Source: Ectocarpus siliculosus (lineage: Eukaryota; Sar; Phaeophyceae; Ectocarpales; Ectocarpaceae). From it: 64,000 nt of DNA. The position numbers were made by a program, and so were the translations under genes. The stretch is from the NCBI GenBank assembly GCA_000310025.1, contig FN648703.1, forward strand, positions 5,649 to 69,648. The letters run 5' to 3'. Shown in pieces: positions 20,765 to 32,300 of this stretch; the stretch's first letter is position 1; each line of letters begins with the position of its first letter. The notes beneath the pieces are model-generated. The model was not told the DNA's origin, ran no database searches, and saw only the letters and a list, made by a program, of their open reading frames with translations.

Positions 20765-22166
20765 CTAGGTTTTTGGCGGGGGGGGCGGGGATTGACACAA
20801 AAGAGCAAAGTCCACGTTTGGGACAGGGCGGAAAGCAGGAGTCAAAAATCGACACGACCAAAATAGGGGCCTTGCGGGACCAAAAAATGGGCATCAATGC
20901 TGGCTGCCCATCGCATGACCGCACTAAACCAACATCGACAGCAGTGCAAGGGCAATATTTGCATTGAAAAAGTGGTAGCGTTCACACGGCCGGAACATGC
21001 CGCGGCTGGGCGATGGTACATCATTCCACACCAACCAGAACAAACAAATTGAAACCCTGAATCGCTCTGCCGTGCAGCTCGTACATTCAGCACCTGCAAC
21101 GGAAAACCAGAGGCCGTGGCGGACCGTGCTACATGTATGCATACGTCATGCCGTTGTCTCCACTACAGTACTACCCCAAATCACACCCACCAACACGTGC
21201 GCAACACGGTACACGTTCGGTTCAAAGACGGTGCCATCTACACTATTGCCTCCAAACGAGAATACAAATGGTCAGAGTGCTCGGCCAATCAATGCTCCAG
21301 AACAGTACAGGGAGCGGAGTGGAGAAATAATTTAGTCGGACCAAGCAGATCGAAACGCGGTAAGTGTGCTTCGAATACCTGGGAGGGGGGTAAAACAAGT
21401 TGTCGATGTCCTCCGTAGCCCGTGTCGCCTCGCTCATTTTTCGCCCATCCCATCCCAACAAAACCACTTGGGCCTGCATAGGGCCCGAAGGCTGCTCAAC
21501 AAAAATACAACAGCAGTGTCGGGGGGGATTTTGGGGTTGAAACCTAACTTCGTTGACCGAAAAGCAGTACTAGTGGGCGGCTCTAAGAAGAACAATGTCT
21601 GCATCCAACCACGTCAACCTGTGCATGCCGAGACAAAGTACGTGAGCACACCCAGGCCGGGACATGTACCAGAAAAATTGAAGCAGCAGAGCGATCGTAA
21701 AGGACGCTGCACGCCGGATCCCAACGATGGTTTTGACGCCGCACGAGATGGGCAGCCACGAGAACCGCACAAACACTCAATCCAAACCTACGATGAAATG
21801 GGCGTCTAGAAAATCTCAGTCCACACCACACGGTCCACGACAGACCGTACTACAGTGGTGTCGTTCACGTGGTGCGTGATTCTCAGCGGTTTCCCGTTTA
21901 CTTGGCATCATGTGTAAAGCCTGTCTCACCTCTAGGGTGTGTTTTGGCTCGGCCTCGTCGACGAGAAGGGAACCCAAACACAACACCCCCCGGATTTTTT
22001 TATGTGTTATAGCGTTGAGAGAAAATATTGTGAGGTTTAACTATACTTCCGGGTGTCTCTTACATACAGCAGGAGCACGTTCGGCGTTCACGAGTCGAGC
22101 AAATGGTGCTACACTGTATGCTGTCGGCTATTCCTCTCGCCTCCCGTGCCTCCCGAGACTAGGTAT
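20765..22166. other. Stretch upstream of Sec14-like exon A
   Basis: No exon with family motifs was found, although the missing Sec14 N-terminal exon or promoter may lie here. Short open frames in all phases have no consistent splice borders. Confidence 0.4.
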
Positions 22167-22988
22167 TCATTTATTTTCGACCGTGTCATGGGTAAACTTG
22201 TCGTAATTCTTGTCATCACGGAAATAGCTTCCAGGCGTTCTAGGAACACGGAAGAGAAGGTCTGTATACGCAAGACCTAGAGCTTGGAGCAGTTCTCGGC
22301 GGAAAGACAACAACCATGGAATGGAATCCAAGCTTACCGACGGAGGTTCTGGCGGGGAAGACGTGCCCCCGATGCCAAACAGCCCCTTCACGAGCACCAC
22401 GGCGAAAGCCACAGCCACCAAGCCGATCGCACCCACCCACGCCTCCATGTCAACGCCGGCGTCGCCCCCTCCCTGGGCGTACCCCTGAGCGTGCCAACCG
22501 CCACCAACACCGCCGTCGCCGGCCAAACTCCTCCTTACGCCAACGCCACCAGCCTCGGCCTGGGGTCCAGCGGTGGTCTGGGGTACCGTGATGGCGGCGT
22601 CCTCAGCAGAGATGGCTCGCCCGCCTCCGGGACAGCTGGCGGGGCTCACACGCCCGCTTCCGCCCTCCCCGCGAGGATGGGCCGCCTCTCTTCTGGTGTT
22701 GCCGCCTGCCCTATCACCATCCTGTGGAGAACCTTGCTGCCAGTTGTCTTGGCTGTTCGCTTCTTCCGGGGCAGCGAGCGCGGCGGCTGCGGCGCTGAGC
22801 TGGTTGTGAGGGTACGTCGTTCCGTCCGGTCTACGGAGGTCCCACACCGACGTGCAAGGGCTGGGGGCAGCAGAAGGTGCTGCTTTGCCAGTCGATAGAG
22901 GTGCTCGCGACATCGACATCGACCACGACGAGAAGCTGCTCTGGATCGTCGACAAAGACAGGAGACCGACCGCTAGAACCAGGAACAA
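22167..22988 (-). CDS. Unrecognised coding segment with a strong transmembrane helix
   Basis: A long GC-rich frame of about 270 codons, open further upstream, so its true start is not fixed. It has a hydrophobic stretch near the N-terminus (LFLVLAVGLLSLS), a Ser/Ala/Gly-rich probably disordered middle, and a convincing membrane segment (WVGAIGLVAVAFAVVLVKGL) about 80 residues before the stop. An inner Met pair (M-S-M-S-R) is a possible start. It may be the 3' exon of a gene that also uses the segment at 23386-23550. I recognise no family. Confidence 0.4.
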   Translation of the reverse strand: MFLVLAVGLLSLSTIQSSFSSWSMSMSRAPLSTGKAAPSAAPSPCTSVWDLRRPDGTTYPHNQLSAAAAALAAPEEANSQDNWQQGSPQDGDRAGGNTRREAAHPRGEGGSGRVSPASCPGGGRAISAEDAAITVPQTTAGPQAEAGGVGVRRSLAGDGGVGGGWHAQGYAQGGGDAGVDMEAWVGAIGLVAVAFAVVLVKGLFGIGGTSSPPEPPSVSLDSIPWLLSFRRELLQALGLAYTDLLFRVPRTPGSYFRDDKNYDKFTHDTVENK

Positions 22989-23385
22989 CGCAACGCTACA
23001 TCGATTTGTTCCGAGGACGGAAGAGCGGGCGATAGCAGCGGTGAAAACGAGGCGCGAAAAATGGCGGAGGGTCGTGTTGGCATGGTATTTTACAAGCCTG
23101 ATACCCCTTCAAGGTGGAACACTGGACAAAATGGACCTGATGTGTCGATGGAAATCAAGCGGAAACATTCCTCCACAGGTCATTATCGATATCGTACACA
23201 CGGTGCGTTTGTTCCGGGGACATATACACGTCTCTTGCTTCAGAGCAAAAAAGGTGTCATTAAGAATCGAAACGTTCCATTCATAGTAAAAGCCACCGGC
23301 AGGATTCAACCTGGCCGAAAGATGCCGTCAACTCAGCGAAATATCAACTGCCAGATCGCCCCATTTGTGAGTCCAACGTGCTCAC

Positions 23386-23550
23386 CCCCTCGATATCCTT
23401 GGCAAGACTCCTTTGAGGGCGGAAGGTTTGACAACACCCATCCATATCAAAACCTCTGGAAAAGGAGGCTTCGACCTTCCCTCCGTCGTTTGGAAAGAGC
23501 ATGCGCCACACGTGGTGGTAAACACGTTCCGCCAGCCCCGCCACTTCTCC
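23386..23550 (-). CDS. Probable single exon, unknown protein
   Basis: Bounded by an acceptor GCGCAG and a donor GTGAGC on the minus strand. It encodes 55 residues of complex composition (GLAERVYHHVWRMLFP, GFDMDGCCQTFRPQ, SLAKDIEG). Probably an internal exon of the gene ending at 22167. Confidence 0.4.
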
Positions 23551-23821
23551 CTGCGCCAAAGGTTTTATTGGACAGCACGCCGCACCCAGCACGAAAAGTA
23601 CAAATCGGGAGGGGTTGCGGGAAGGGGAAATTTAAATTCCCTTCTCTGCTGTTGTTCTTCGAAAGGAGTTGCCAAATTGCACGTTCTGAACGCGACGAGT
23701 GCCGGGGATTTTCACAATGCAAAAAAGAAAGGGGCCATCCGCATGAAACCATGGAACACTCCGAGACTACGAGTCAATCGTGATCACGAGGGGGGTAGGG
23801 GGGGCGGGTCTCTTGGATGAG

Positions 23822-24150
23822 ATTTAGTACAGTATACTCAAACCAATATATGCTTAGTTATACGGGGTTTAGTGTTGTATAAAAAAATTGGAGTCTACTG
23901 TACATGCTTTATTGTTTAGGATTTAGTATGGCAATACATAAACCTAAACACCCCGGTATTGAGTTTTAGAATGCAACACTAAAGCCTATTGGATAGAGTA
24001 TGGCCATACTGAAACCAATACACCCACCAATCATATCGGTCCTACAATGTCACACTACAGGCTATAGAAAGTGAGACCGTACTTGAACCCATACTCCCCC
24101 GTGTGGGTTTTAGAATGCCACATGAGAGCCTATGCAATAAACGGTATATA
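23822..24150. repeat. AT-rich tandem repeats, unit about 75-85 bases
   Basis: Four diverged units share words such as CAAACC(A)ATA.A, GTTTTAGAATGC.ACA and AG(C)CTAT. The composition is far more AT-rich than the flanks. Possibly a MITE or decayed satellite. Confidence 0.5.
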
Positions 24151-24303
24151 GGTTTTACTTACTACACAACAAATACCATACAATAGACTTGCTGCAAGTG
24201 GTCCGTGCAGTCTACTGATCCTGGGCGTCAATCTTGGTCCCGGGGGGGGGGGAGGTTCAGGGCGTTCAATGGTTTGAGAAATATCACACTTCCTCACCGT
24301 GAC

Positions 24304-24460
24304 AGAGGCAGCACCGGTGGCGGCGGCGGCGGCGGCGGCGGCGTTGTCAGTCTCAGAACAGCTGCAAGGAGTGAGCATGCACTTGAGAAAAACCAGGCCG
24401 TTCCCGCTCGGAAGATCCCCGCTTAGGTCTGATGTATCGGCGACAACACGCACGAATGAC
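24304..24460 (-). CDS. Possible exon with Ala tract
   Basis: Frame reads RVVADTSDLSGDLPSGNG and FLKCMLTPCSCSETDN, then poly-Ala from a GGC run. It may belong to the gene at 24844-26425. The composition is plausible but no splice partner is confirmed. Confidence 0.2.
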
Positions 24461-24843
24461 GGGCGTGGCGAGTAGATGGGGGGGGGAGGGTAGGCAGTGG
24501 GTCACGAGGGGCCTCATACATGACTTTTACTGCTGTACCTGTTGAAAGTGGTTGCGGGGCTTGCAGGAAACTCGCAGGTCAACATCTACAGTGGACGAAA
24601 GACTGTGTGCGTGCTTGGTGCTAATTGTGATACTAAATAGATTGTAGATGCTTGGCACAGCATGGAAGACCTGAAATTATACTTCAGAAACGAACTACGT
24701 AACTTGTCGTGGCACGTCGATGGTCTCTCCCGCACAACCCCGCCACATAGACACAACCTACATCGGCATTGACTACTGTATCAGTGCTGAATGTTGATGT
24801 CACAACCGTCCTGCCATTCACCACTGTCTAGCACACGAGTCTT

Positions 24844-26425
24844 TTAGTCTTTTGGCATAGCGACCTGGTGGACCCCGCACATATTAAGTTGTACAAGGCT
24901 TGCTTCATTCTTCACTTGTACCATTTTGTCAAGCGCCTCTGGTAAATCACCGAGACATCCACCCACACACGAGCGGGTAGCTTGACAAGGTGCTGCCACG
25001 GTATGTAGCACACGCTGCTTGGCCAACAAAATCGAAGGAGTATTCCGTGCCGACCAATCGAAAAGTAGGTTGCATGAGAGCCATTTATGGCCGCACGAAC
25101 ATGACCTTTAACGTTCGCCTTGTTCACCTTGCGATCCTTTCATCTTGATGGCCTTGACTGGAAATTTGCCTAGCCCCGCGTGTTTCCGCAGCTCTTCACC
25201 GGTCAGTGTCGCCGTGTAGCCGTTGGAAAGCCTCAGTGTCATCAACTTGTCGTCCAGTATCTCCTGTCCAACCCAATCCCGAAGACAGGAAGGAAAGGAA
25301 GAACGATTGTCAGCCGGCTCCGTATTCGCATGGTCAAGGGATTCAGAATGTCTCCCGTCGAAATACAGATGGAGACTGGATAAGAAAGCAACGGTGGAAA
25401 AGAGCAGGCCGACAACAAAATCAAGATGTAAAGAGAGAGGGGGGGGGGGGGGGCACTTGCCGCCGCGGTGTGCTATTCTGGTACGCACTCCAAGGTACGT
25501 TTGGATAAAGTGGAGGGGAATCTCTATTTTTTCTGACTTGGACTACCGCGGGGGCAACTCAAATGATGGACAGGGGCATTTGTTCCAACGGTCAAAAATG
25601 ATATCCGCCAGGGTAACCAATGTGTTGATGGTTCCACTTCGAATTTCACGGAGGGAACCAACAGGGGTCGCGGTTTTCAGATTATGCACCTTTCCACAGC
25701 AGCTCACCAACTTCGAAACAGCACAACTACAGCAAACCTCGTGCTCAACAGGTGGAAAGTAGTCACCAATCCTGCGGCCTAGCCATGTTTTTCGGGGAAC
25801 CCACCTGCCTCTCGTCGGGCATCTTGAACCTCACGGAGTCCCCCCACCTAAGCCCCTCCACCATGTCTCCGTCCGAAAAGGCACCCCCTTCCTCAGACGG
25901 AAGAAGTTCTTCGTCGCCTCCATCCAGGTTACTTCGAGAAAGCTCTGAGTTGGTCGGAGAGCATGCGGGGCTGGGGATGCTTTCCGGCATCATGAAGCCC
26001 CGTCCAGACGTCGCACTAAGGCTGTGCCCAACGCTGGAGCTCTTTGGCCTCTTCTGGCTCAGGCTGCTCCGCCGCTTGTGGGCTGTTTTCAGCTTGCGCC
26101 CGACGGGCAAAACTTTGGATACCATTGACTTTGGCCAGGGCGTCTCGCTCCCTTGCGAGATTGTGTCCTCTAGTCAGATTGCGGAGGGGCTCGAACCCTG
26201 TTCCGTACCGCTACCGTCCGCTGTCACGCAAGAGAGAGGGGTGGTCGGAGCCTCGGACGGCCAGCGGGCCTCTTGCACCTTGGTGGAGAGAGCGGGGAGA
26301 AATGACATCTTGCCGTGCAGCCGAGGCTTTTCATCCACGTGTACCGTAACCTGGCAACGTGAGAGAGGTTTACGTGGGGCCGGTACTGCGTTAGAGCGGG
26401 GTAGAGAACCAAACAAACTATTCAA
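24844..26425 (-). CDS. Putative multi-exon gene, unknown product
   Basis: Coding-like pieces on the minus strand: 26350-26177 (VTVHVDEKPRLHG, SFLPALSTKVQEARWPSE); 26125-25827 (Ser- and acidic-rich, ending GLRWGDSVRFKMPDERQ at a GTGGGT donor); 25261-25126 (acceptor GGACAG, then EILDDKLMTLRLSNGY, TGEELRKHAGLG, donor GTGAAC); 24980-24844 (acceptor GTGGCAG, ending QVAMPKD and a stop). An in-frame stop lies between the first two pieces. No family recognised. Exon joins are tentative. Confidence 0.35.
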
Positions 26426-26910
26426 AAAATTACAACATCTGCCTCAGGAGACTCCTGACTCACAGCACACCTCGCTCCGCTGCAACATCTATACGTCAGA
26501 GGAAAAAACAGAACAGACCACGCAGACAATTCACGAGTACAGTGTACGCCACATGAACATCCAAAGAGCTTCATCATTCTTGCCGACTCCGACCAAGTCC
26601 GAAAACAGAGCAGAGTTGAAACCCACTCAAAAACAAATTCCACAATGCACCGTTCACCTTGGTCACTACTGGAAAAGGGTCCCCGATGGGACTCTCGTTG
26701 GGTAGATGCACTTCAAACACAACACCTCTCCTCGTCCGTCTGCGCAGAGAAATGCCCCGTTGACGCTAGAATTGCCGCTGTTTTCTTCGAGAAAGTGGTC
26801 AGTGCATGGGAGTTCTTCCTATTGTTGTATTAGCGACAAACACCAAGTCAAGTAGCAGAAGGAGCGGCGCAGGGAAGGGAGGAGAGTTGCTCAGCAAGAG
26901 GCAAGCGCAA

Positions 26911-27475
26911 CACAGGTGGAGGTCGAACCCCCTTGGGGACTTTTCGGCAAGGGGGGGGGGGGGTCATCGGCAAGGTCGAGCCCCTGAAGAGTCCGTTGGG
27001 TTGTCCAACCTCCGTCCCTTCACCAACCTTGGCAACCCCTGACAAAAGAACGGTTTGGCAAACTCATTGCCTAGGATGTGCTTGCCAAGCTCGTTCGCGT
27101 ACGTGAGATTGGCAAGGCTAGTTATAGCCAGCGTGCGATTGGCGATTGGCAAGGTCGTTTTCGAACTTGAGATTGGCAAGGCTAGTTATAGCCAGCGTGC
27201 GATTGGCGATTGGCAAGGTCGTTTTCGAACTTGAGATTGGCAACGCTAGTTCGGGAACGTGTGATTGGCAAGGCTCATTGCCTACGATGTGCTTGCCAAG
27301 CTTGTTCGCGAACATGAGATTGGCAAGGCTAGTTCGCGAGCGTGCGATTGGCGATTGGCGAGCTTGTTCGCGAAAGTGGGATTGCAAGCTCGACCCGGAT
27401 ATTGGCAAGGCTCATTGCCTACGATGTGTTTGGCAAGGCTAGTTCGCGAGCGTGAGATTGCCAAGGTGCTCTGAG
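26911..27475 (+). repeat. GGTCGAACCCCC module and (GATTGGCAAGGCTAGTTCG)-type minisatellite
   Basis: CACAGGTGGAGGTCGAACCC at 26911 opens a module that recurs inverted near 38340. From 27056 on, units of about 37 bases built on ATTGGCAAGGCTAGTTCGCG repeat with variations. A 64-base block (about 27106-27170) is exactly doubled at 27170-27234. Many units carry TTCGCGAA-type palindromes and GGCAAG/CTTGCC pairs, so the array can fold. Confidence 0.75.
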
Positions 27476-28129
27476 CACTTCGACTGGCAGGCTCGGTGAA
27501 TGTACGAGATAGTTAGCCAGTCACGTTCGTTCGCTAAGGCCGACAACGCGAAGGTCGTACCCGCCCCCGCCCCCGGCACCTCACAGCCGTCGTGGTCGAG
27601 GACAGTAAGAGATGGATATAGAGTTCTTCCTTTTCCCGTGAATCCACACATACATGCTTGTAAATTACAAAAAAAGCGACAGCGACTCTTCTCGATGCAG
27701 TATGTGCCTCTCTACAGTAGACCGACGCACAGCGCGAAAGGTATATCGGCAAAAAGGCAACAAACTCATGCAGTAATATAAACATACCCGCAAGTACAAT
27801 GGAGTCCGTAGCGGAAATGCGCGCTCAACTCCCCCCATGGCAAAAAAAAAACGCGACACATGAGTCATCATCGCCACCCTCCACCCTCTCCAGATGACAG
27901 GCTACAACACGAAGCGCCACCACATGTAACTCACAAGAGTAGACACCATAAGACCAAGAGAATGGTCGCTACAAGAGACACAGCATATGCCACAAAACGC
28001 ACACACACCGAGATATCACCATAACCCGCCTTCTCACTCTCTCCATCACAAGACAAGCAAAAACAACCGACACAATCGAACACCCGCAGACCACAACACT
28101 AGAAACGTCCCCGCGCGCAGGGGCACAAG

Positions 28130-28870
28130 AAGAGACACCCCTCTCTACTTCTACGCGCAGCCTATGCACCGTCCTCGAGGAACTCAATATTTTATACGTG
28201 CATATACATGATTCGGATAATTGAACAACACCCCGCGAGCTTTCTTGGTCGAACCCGGCAAGGGTCAGACCACCAGATAGCAACAAACACGTGGATAAGA
28301 CGATACAAAGTCCTTGGCGAGAGGAAAGTCCGCGGCTTCGCGCACCTCCTCCGTCAGCCACGACTAAAACACCACAGAAAGAAGAGTAACCACCCTCTCT
28401 ACGACAGTCCAGATGTAAAAACTAAGACAATGTACCACAACAACAACGGTACCAAACCCTGTGCCATTCGACCGCCACCGTCCGCCGTGCAACGTCGACG
28501 ACCTCGCATTATTTTAGAAATGAACAGGATGCACACGCATCCCTTGAGCCTCTTTCGACAAACACATGATCACCCGTAGTTTTACAGAACCCCCGCCCGC
28601 GCTAACAAAAGAAAAACACAGCACCGTCTGCAGTCACAGACAAAAATACGAAACCAAAATTTAAAGACACACACGTCGACAACAACAACGGAACAAGACC
28701 GTCTTTTTCTACGCGCAGAGTACCCTACCATTCGACTAGTGTACCGTCCGCCCTGCAGCGTCGACGACCTCACACTATTGTACACATGAGGATATGTACA
28801 CGACGAGGTGATCTCATAATTTACATGATCATCCGCAAGTTTACAAAAATCCGTGCCCCCACGACTAAAA
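28130..28870. repeat. Diverged tandem units, period about 270 bases
   Basis: ACCGTCCGCC.TGCA.CGTCG with ACGACCTC.CA appears at 28480 and 28746. TTCTACGCGCAG appears at 28148 and 28713. AT-rich A-tracts lie between. Non-coding. Confidence 0.45.
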
Positions 28871-29112
28871 TAAAAAAATGCAGCAAGCGTCGTCACTTCT
28901 CCCATCACGGGAAAAAACGAAACAAAAATGCCTTCTGTTGGCAGTGCGCGCAAAAGAAAGCTAGACACACGCCAAACCAAACCACAGCGACTCGCCTCCG
29001 AAGAGACATGGTCGGTCGATGGTGCCACCTTGCGGCCTCCCACCTGCGTTCACTTTCGCCGCGCACGGTGGGTTCTGAACAGGCTGTGGTACAGGCCAAG
29101 AGGGCACAGCTT

Positions 29113-29329
29113 CTATCCAGAAGCCTCTCCTGCTGCTCCTGCCCCTCCGGCAGCTGCTCCCGTCGCCGCCCCTTGAGCAGCTGATCCAGCCGCGGCCGAC
29201 GCCGGACTCGAAACCGTCAGGTACGGCTTGAAGAAAATGTCCGCGTCTGCTTTGGACGTAATGTTGTCCGGCGTCAGCTTCTTGTCTTTGGAGATCTTGG
29301 ACACGCAATTGCCCAAAAATGTGCGCACC
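29113..29329 (-). CDS. Terminal exon of the large gene
   Basis: Acceptor TTGCAG, then VRTFLGNCVSKISKDKKL, PDNITSKADADIFFKPYL, an Ala/Gly-rich tail and a stop at 29113. It joins exon 30986-30709 through a split Thr codon. Confidence 0.6.
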
Positions 29330-32300
29330 CTGCAAGAAAGGGAAATGGGCGCGAGCCGAGAGAGAACAGGAGGCGACGCTCAGCCCGTGTCTCGAGGGCG
29401 ATTGCAAAGCCCCCAAAACGTCCACAGTCATCAGACACCGGTAGAAAATGCATGGTCCAAAGCCTTCACACATAGGACAGATCAGATCCACGCAGATCGA
29501 GCTAAATAGCTCTTTTGTTGAGGGTTATGATATGTCCCTGTTGATCGTTAGGGCATACTCCGAGTAGGTGTTCGGTGTAAGTTTCCCCGAGGTGATCTGA
29601 AGGACATAGGGAACCGGGCCCATACGTAGGGCATTTTTATGTTGGACAGGAAGACACAAATAAAAATCATCGATGTTTGAGAGGGGTGGAGGCGAGTTGT
29701 TACCCGCGCTCCCACCAATCACATGTCGATAATGTAGGACAGAGATATGTGTAGAATATTGACTGGTTGTTTCACGCCGCCGAGCGGGAATCCCCTGAAA
29801 GACGTAGCACAGCAACAGAAGCGGCAGCAGCAGCACATACATGATGACACGCACACACACGTAGACAACACACGAGACAACAAGCACAGCAGCACACGAG
29901 ACTGCTGTAGACCAAGGCCAGCCAAAGGTACACATCATAGGAGGCTTCGGGTGCGAGACTGTCAGAGCCCGTCGCCTGCTGCTGGCAGCGTAAAAGCGAG
30001 GGAAAAGCGAGTGCACACAAGTCAGTCAATCTGCGGTCTTCCTCCGTCGACTGCCGACAGGCCAATCTTTGATCCACAACAGATGCACCCCGAAACAGCG
30101 AGACAATGACGCGTACACACTTAGGGGCCATCGGGGCGATTTTTTTAGAGCCTGTTGCATGCTGCTAGCAGAGTTAGCAAGGAAAGTAAGTAGTGCACAT
30201 CCACACAGCAGCAGCAGCAGCAGCAAGCAACAGATTTGAGAGCTTCTCGTTTACACCATCAAATAACGTCCGGCGTTCACGTCTGGCTGGTGGTGGCGGG
30301 TGAGGTGTGTGTGTGTGCAGTGGCAGTGGTGGCCTCTGTGTGGTGGCCTATATAGGCTACATCCGTATCTAACTACACCTGTTTGCCCCTCTCTCTCTCT
30401 CCTCCCCTTCTTTCTCGCGCTCGCTTCATTATATTTCGTTGGACCCCTACGTACGGGAGGCGACCAGGACATAGGCGATCAGGGTATGTTTGCCAGAGGT
30501 GAGCTGAAGGACATAGGTGATCGTGGAATGTTGGTTCGGTGGTGACCTGAAGGACACAAGGTGAGCTAGCTCATGATCTGTCCGATGTGTGAAAGCCTAG
30601 CCTTGTGAGTGACAATAAAGTGTGCATAGATCGACCAGGTACGGCCGGGGTAGCACGTCGTCGGAGACTCTCTGTTGGTTGTCCTTGAGGAGGCAACACT
30701 ACACTCACGTCTGGTTGAAGACCTGGTCGTTGGTAGTATCGAGGTACTTCCGCTTGATCTTCTTCTTGCTCGGAGGCGCGCCGCCGTTCCTTCCTCCTCC
30801 GCACGCCGGAGTGCGGTACTTGTCCGCCCAGTCAGCTGCTCGGAGCATGGCGTTGAACCCCGGAGCCTCGTAAACATGCAGCAGTTCAGGCCCCAGCTGT
30901 CCCTCGGACCCCTGGCTCTCGTCGGGGTTCTCTTTGTTGTACTGCCGGCGGTCCTCGTCGAGGACTTCAACGAGCCAACGCACCACCTGGAACATGATGT
31001 GAGTCATTACCTAAAAGGCAGGGAAGTCGCGCGTCGGCCGAAGACGCGATTGATATCAGAGCAAGCAGAAACAAGGCGATAGGTAAGGATTGTGTAGCGT
31101 CCTGCTTGTCAGCACAAACCACTATTTACCGAACCCATCGGCTTGCTGGACCATCTGTGGGGTACAATCGCTTTCTCGAGAGTTCACGTACAAGGGAAAG
31201 CAGCCTAGATAGAACAGGGGAAAGAGGGCTAATACAGTAGGGGTTTGCCAGGTTTGGAGGTCAATACCTTGGCTTCCTTCCTGCCTACACCTCCTTTGAG
31301 GTGAAAGAACGGAAGGTATGCGGGGCAAAGTGAACAGGGGGGTACATGTACCCTTCGGGGACAAGAAGGCGTGCCTGGTTTCTCTCCCTCTGTCTCGCTC
31401 GGCTCGTGTTGAGCAAAACATACAGCTGGGAGGGAAACAATACACGGGCTCCCATCTCGACCAAAATATAAGCAAAAGAGCGTAGTGCGGGACGTGGGGC
31501 ACATCATTCCAAGCAAAAGAAAGTCGATGATGCGCGAGCGGGGGGTAGGTGGGTGGGCGGGGAAGTGAAGTCATGCCGGGGCCGTTCATAGCAGTGGGAC
31601 AGCAACTACATGATACAGACACGGTTAAGTTTGATAAGTTCAAGAATTCTGGCATTTTTTTTCTTCCACGTACACCTATCTATACTGAATGAAACATTCG
31701 GGACACCGTGTGGAACACCGACAGACGAAAGAAAAACGATACCCTCAACCCTCGCATTGTATACCCTTCATGTCTCCGCTCCATTCCCCCAAGTTAATTA
31801 CTCAGCCAACCCGTATAGCCTCCACCCCTGTGGGGCTACCTGACCCTCTCTCCTCACCCCAACATACAACATATGAATGTTCTCCACAAAACAAAATGAC
31901 AAAATATTCATAATTTTTTGTGGACGCTTGTCGTGACCGACCGATTTTGTGCAACCTGACCCCCCCCCCCCCCCCCCCCCTCCTGAACGAAGAAGGGGGG
32001 GGGGTGGGGGAAAATCCATCAATCCTGTATCCCCTCCTTTACTCTCTTTTCTATTGTCTCTCTCTTGGTACCACAGGCTCCCCCCTGTCCAGCGGTGGGC
32101 CGTCGAGGAAAAAATGGAGGCGGGCCTGAACCGTGTGTTCTCCGGGGGGGGGGGGGGGGGAGACTAAATCGGTGGANNNNNNNNNNNNNNNNNNNNNNNN
32201 NNNNNNNNNNNNNNNNNNNNNNNNNNNNNNNNNNNNNNNNNNNNNNNNNNNNNNNNNNNNNNNNNNNNNNNNNNNNCCCGAGAATAAATACAAGAGTAAG

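Larger units (their letters stand above)
26426..29112. other. Repeat-rich intergenic stretch
   Basis: Contains the TTGGCAAGG array (27056-27475), a poly-G tract (26950-26963) and diverged tandem units at 28130-28870 (separate entries). No gene seen. Confidence 0.5.

Noticed and set aside
26132-26198. tRNA gene suggested by TGGCCAGGGCG and GGCTCGAACCC
   Set aside because: The two boxes are 56 bases apart, the arms do not fold, and the region reads as coding on the minus strand.
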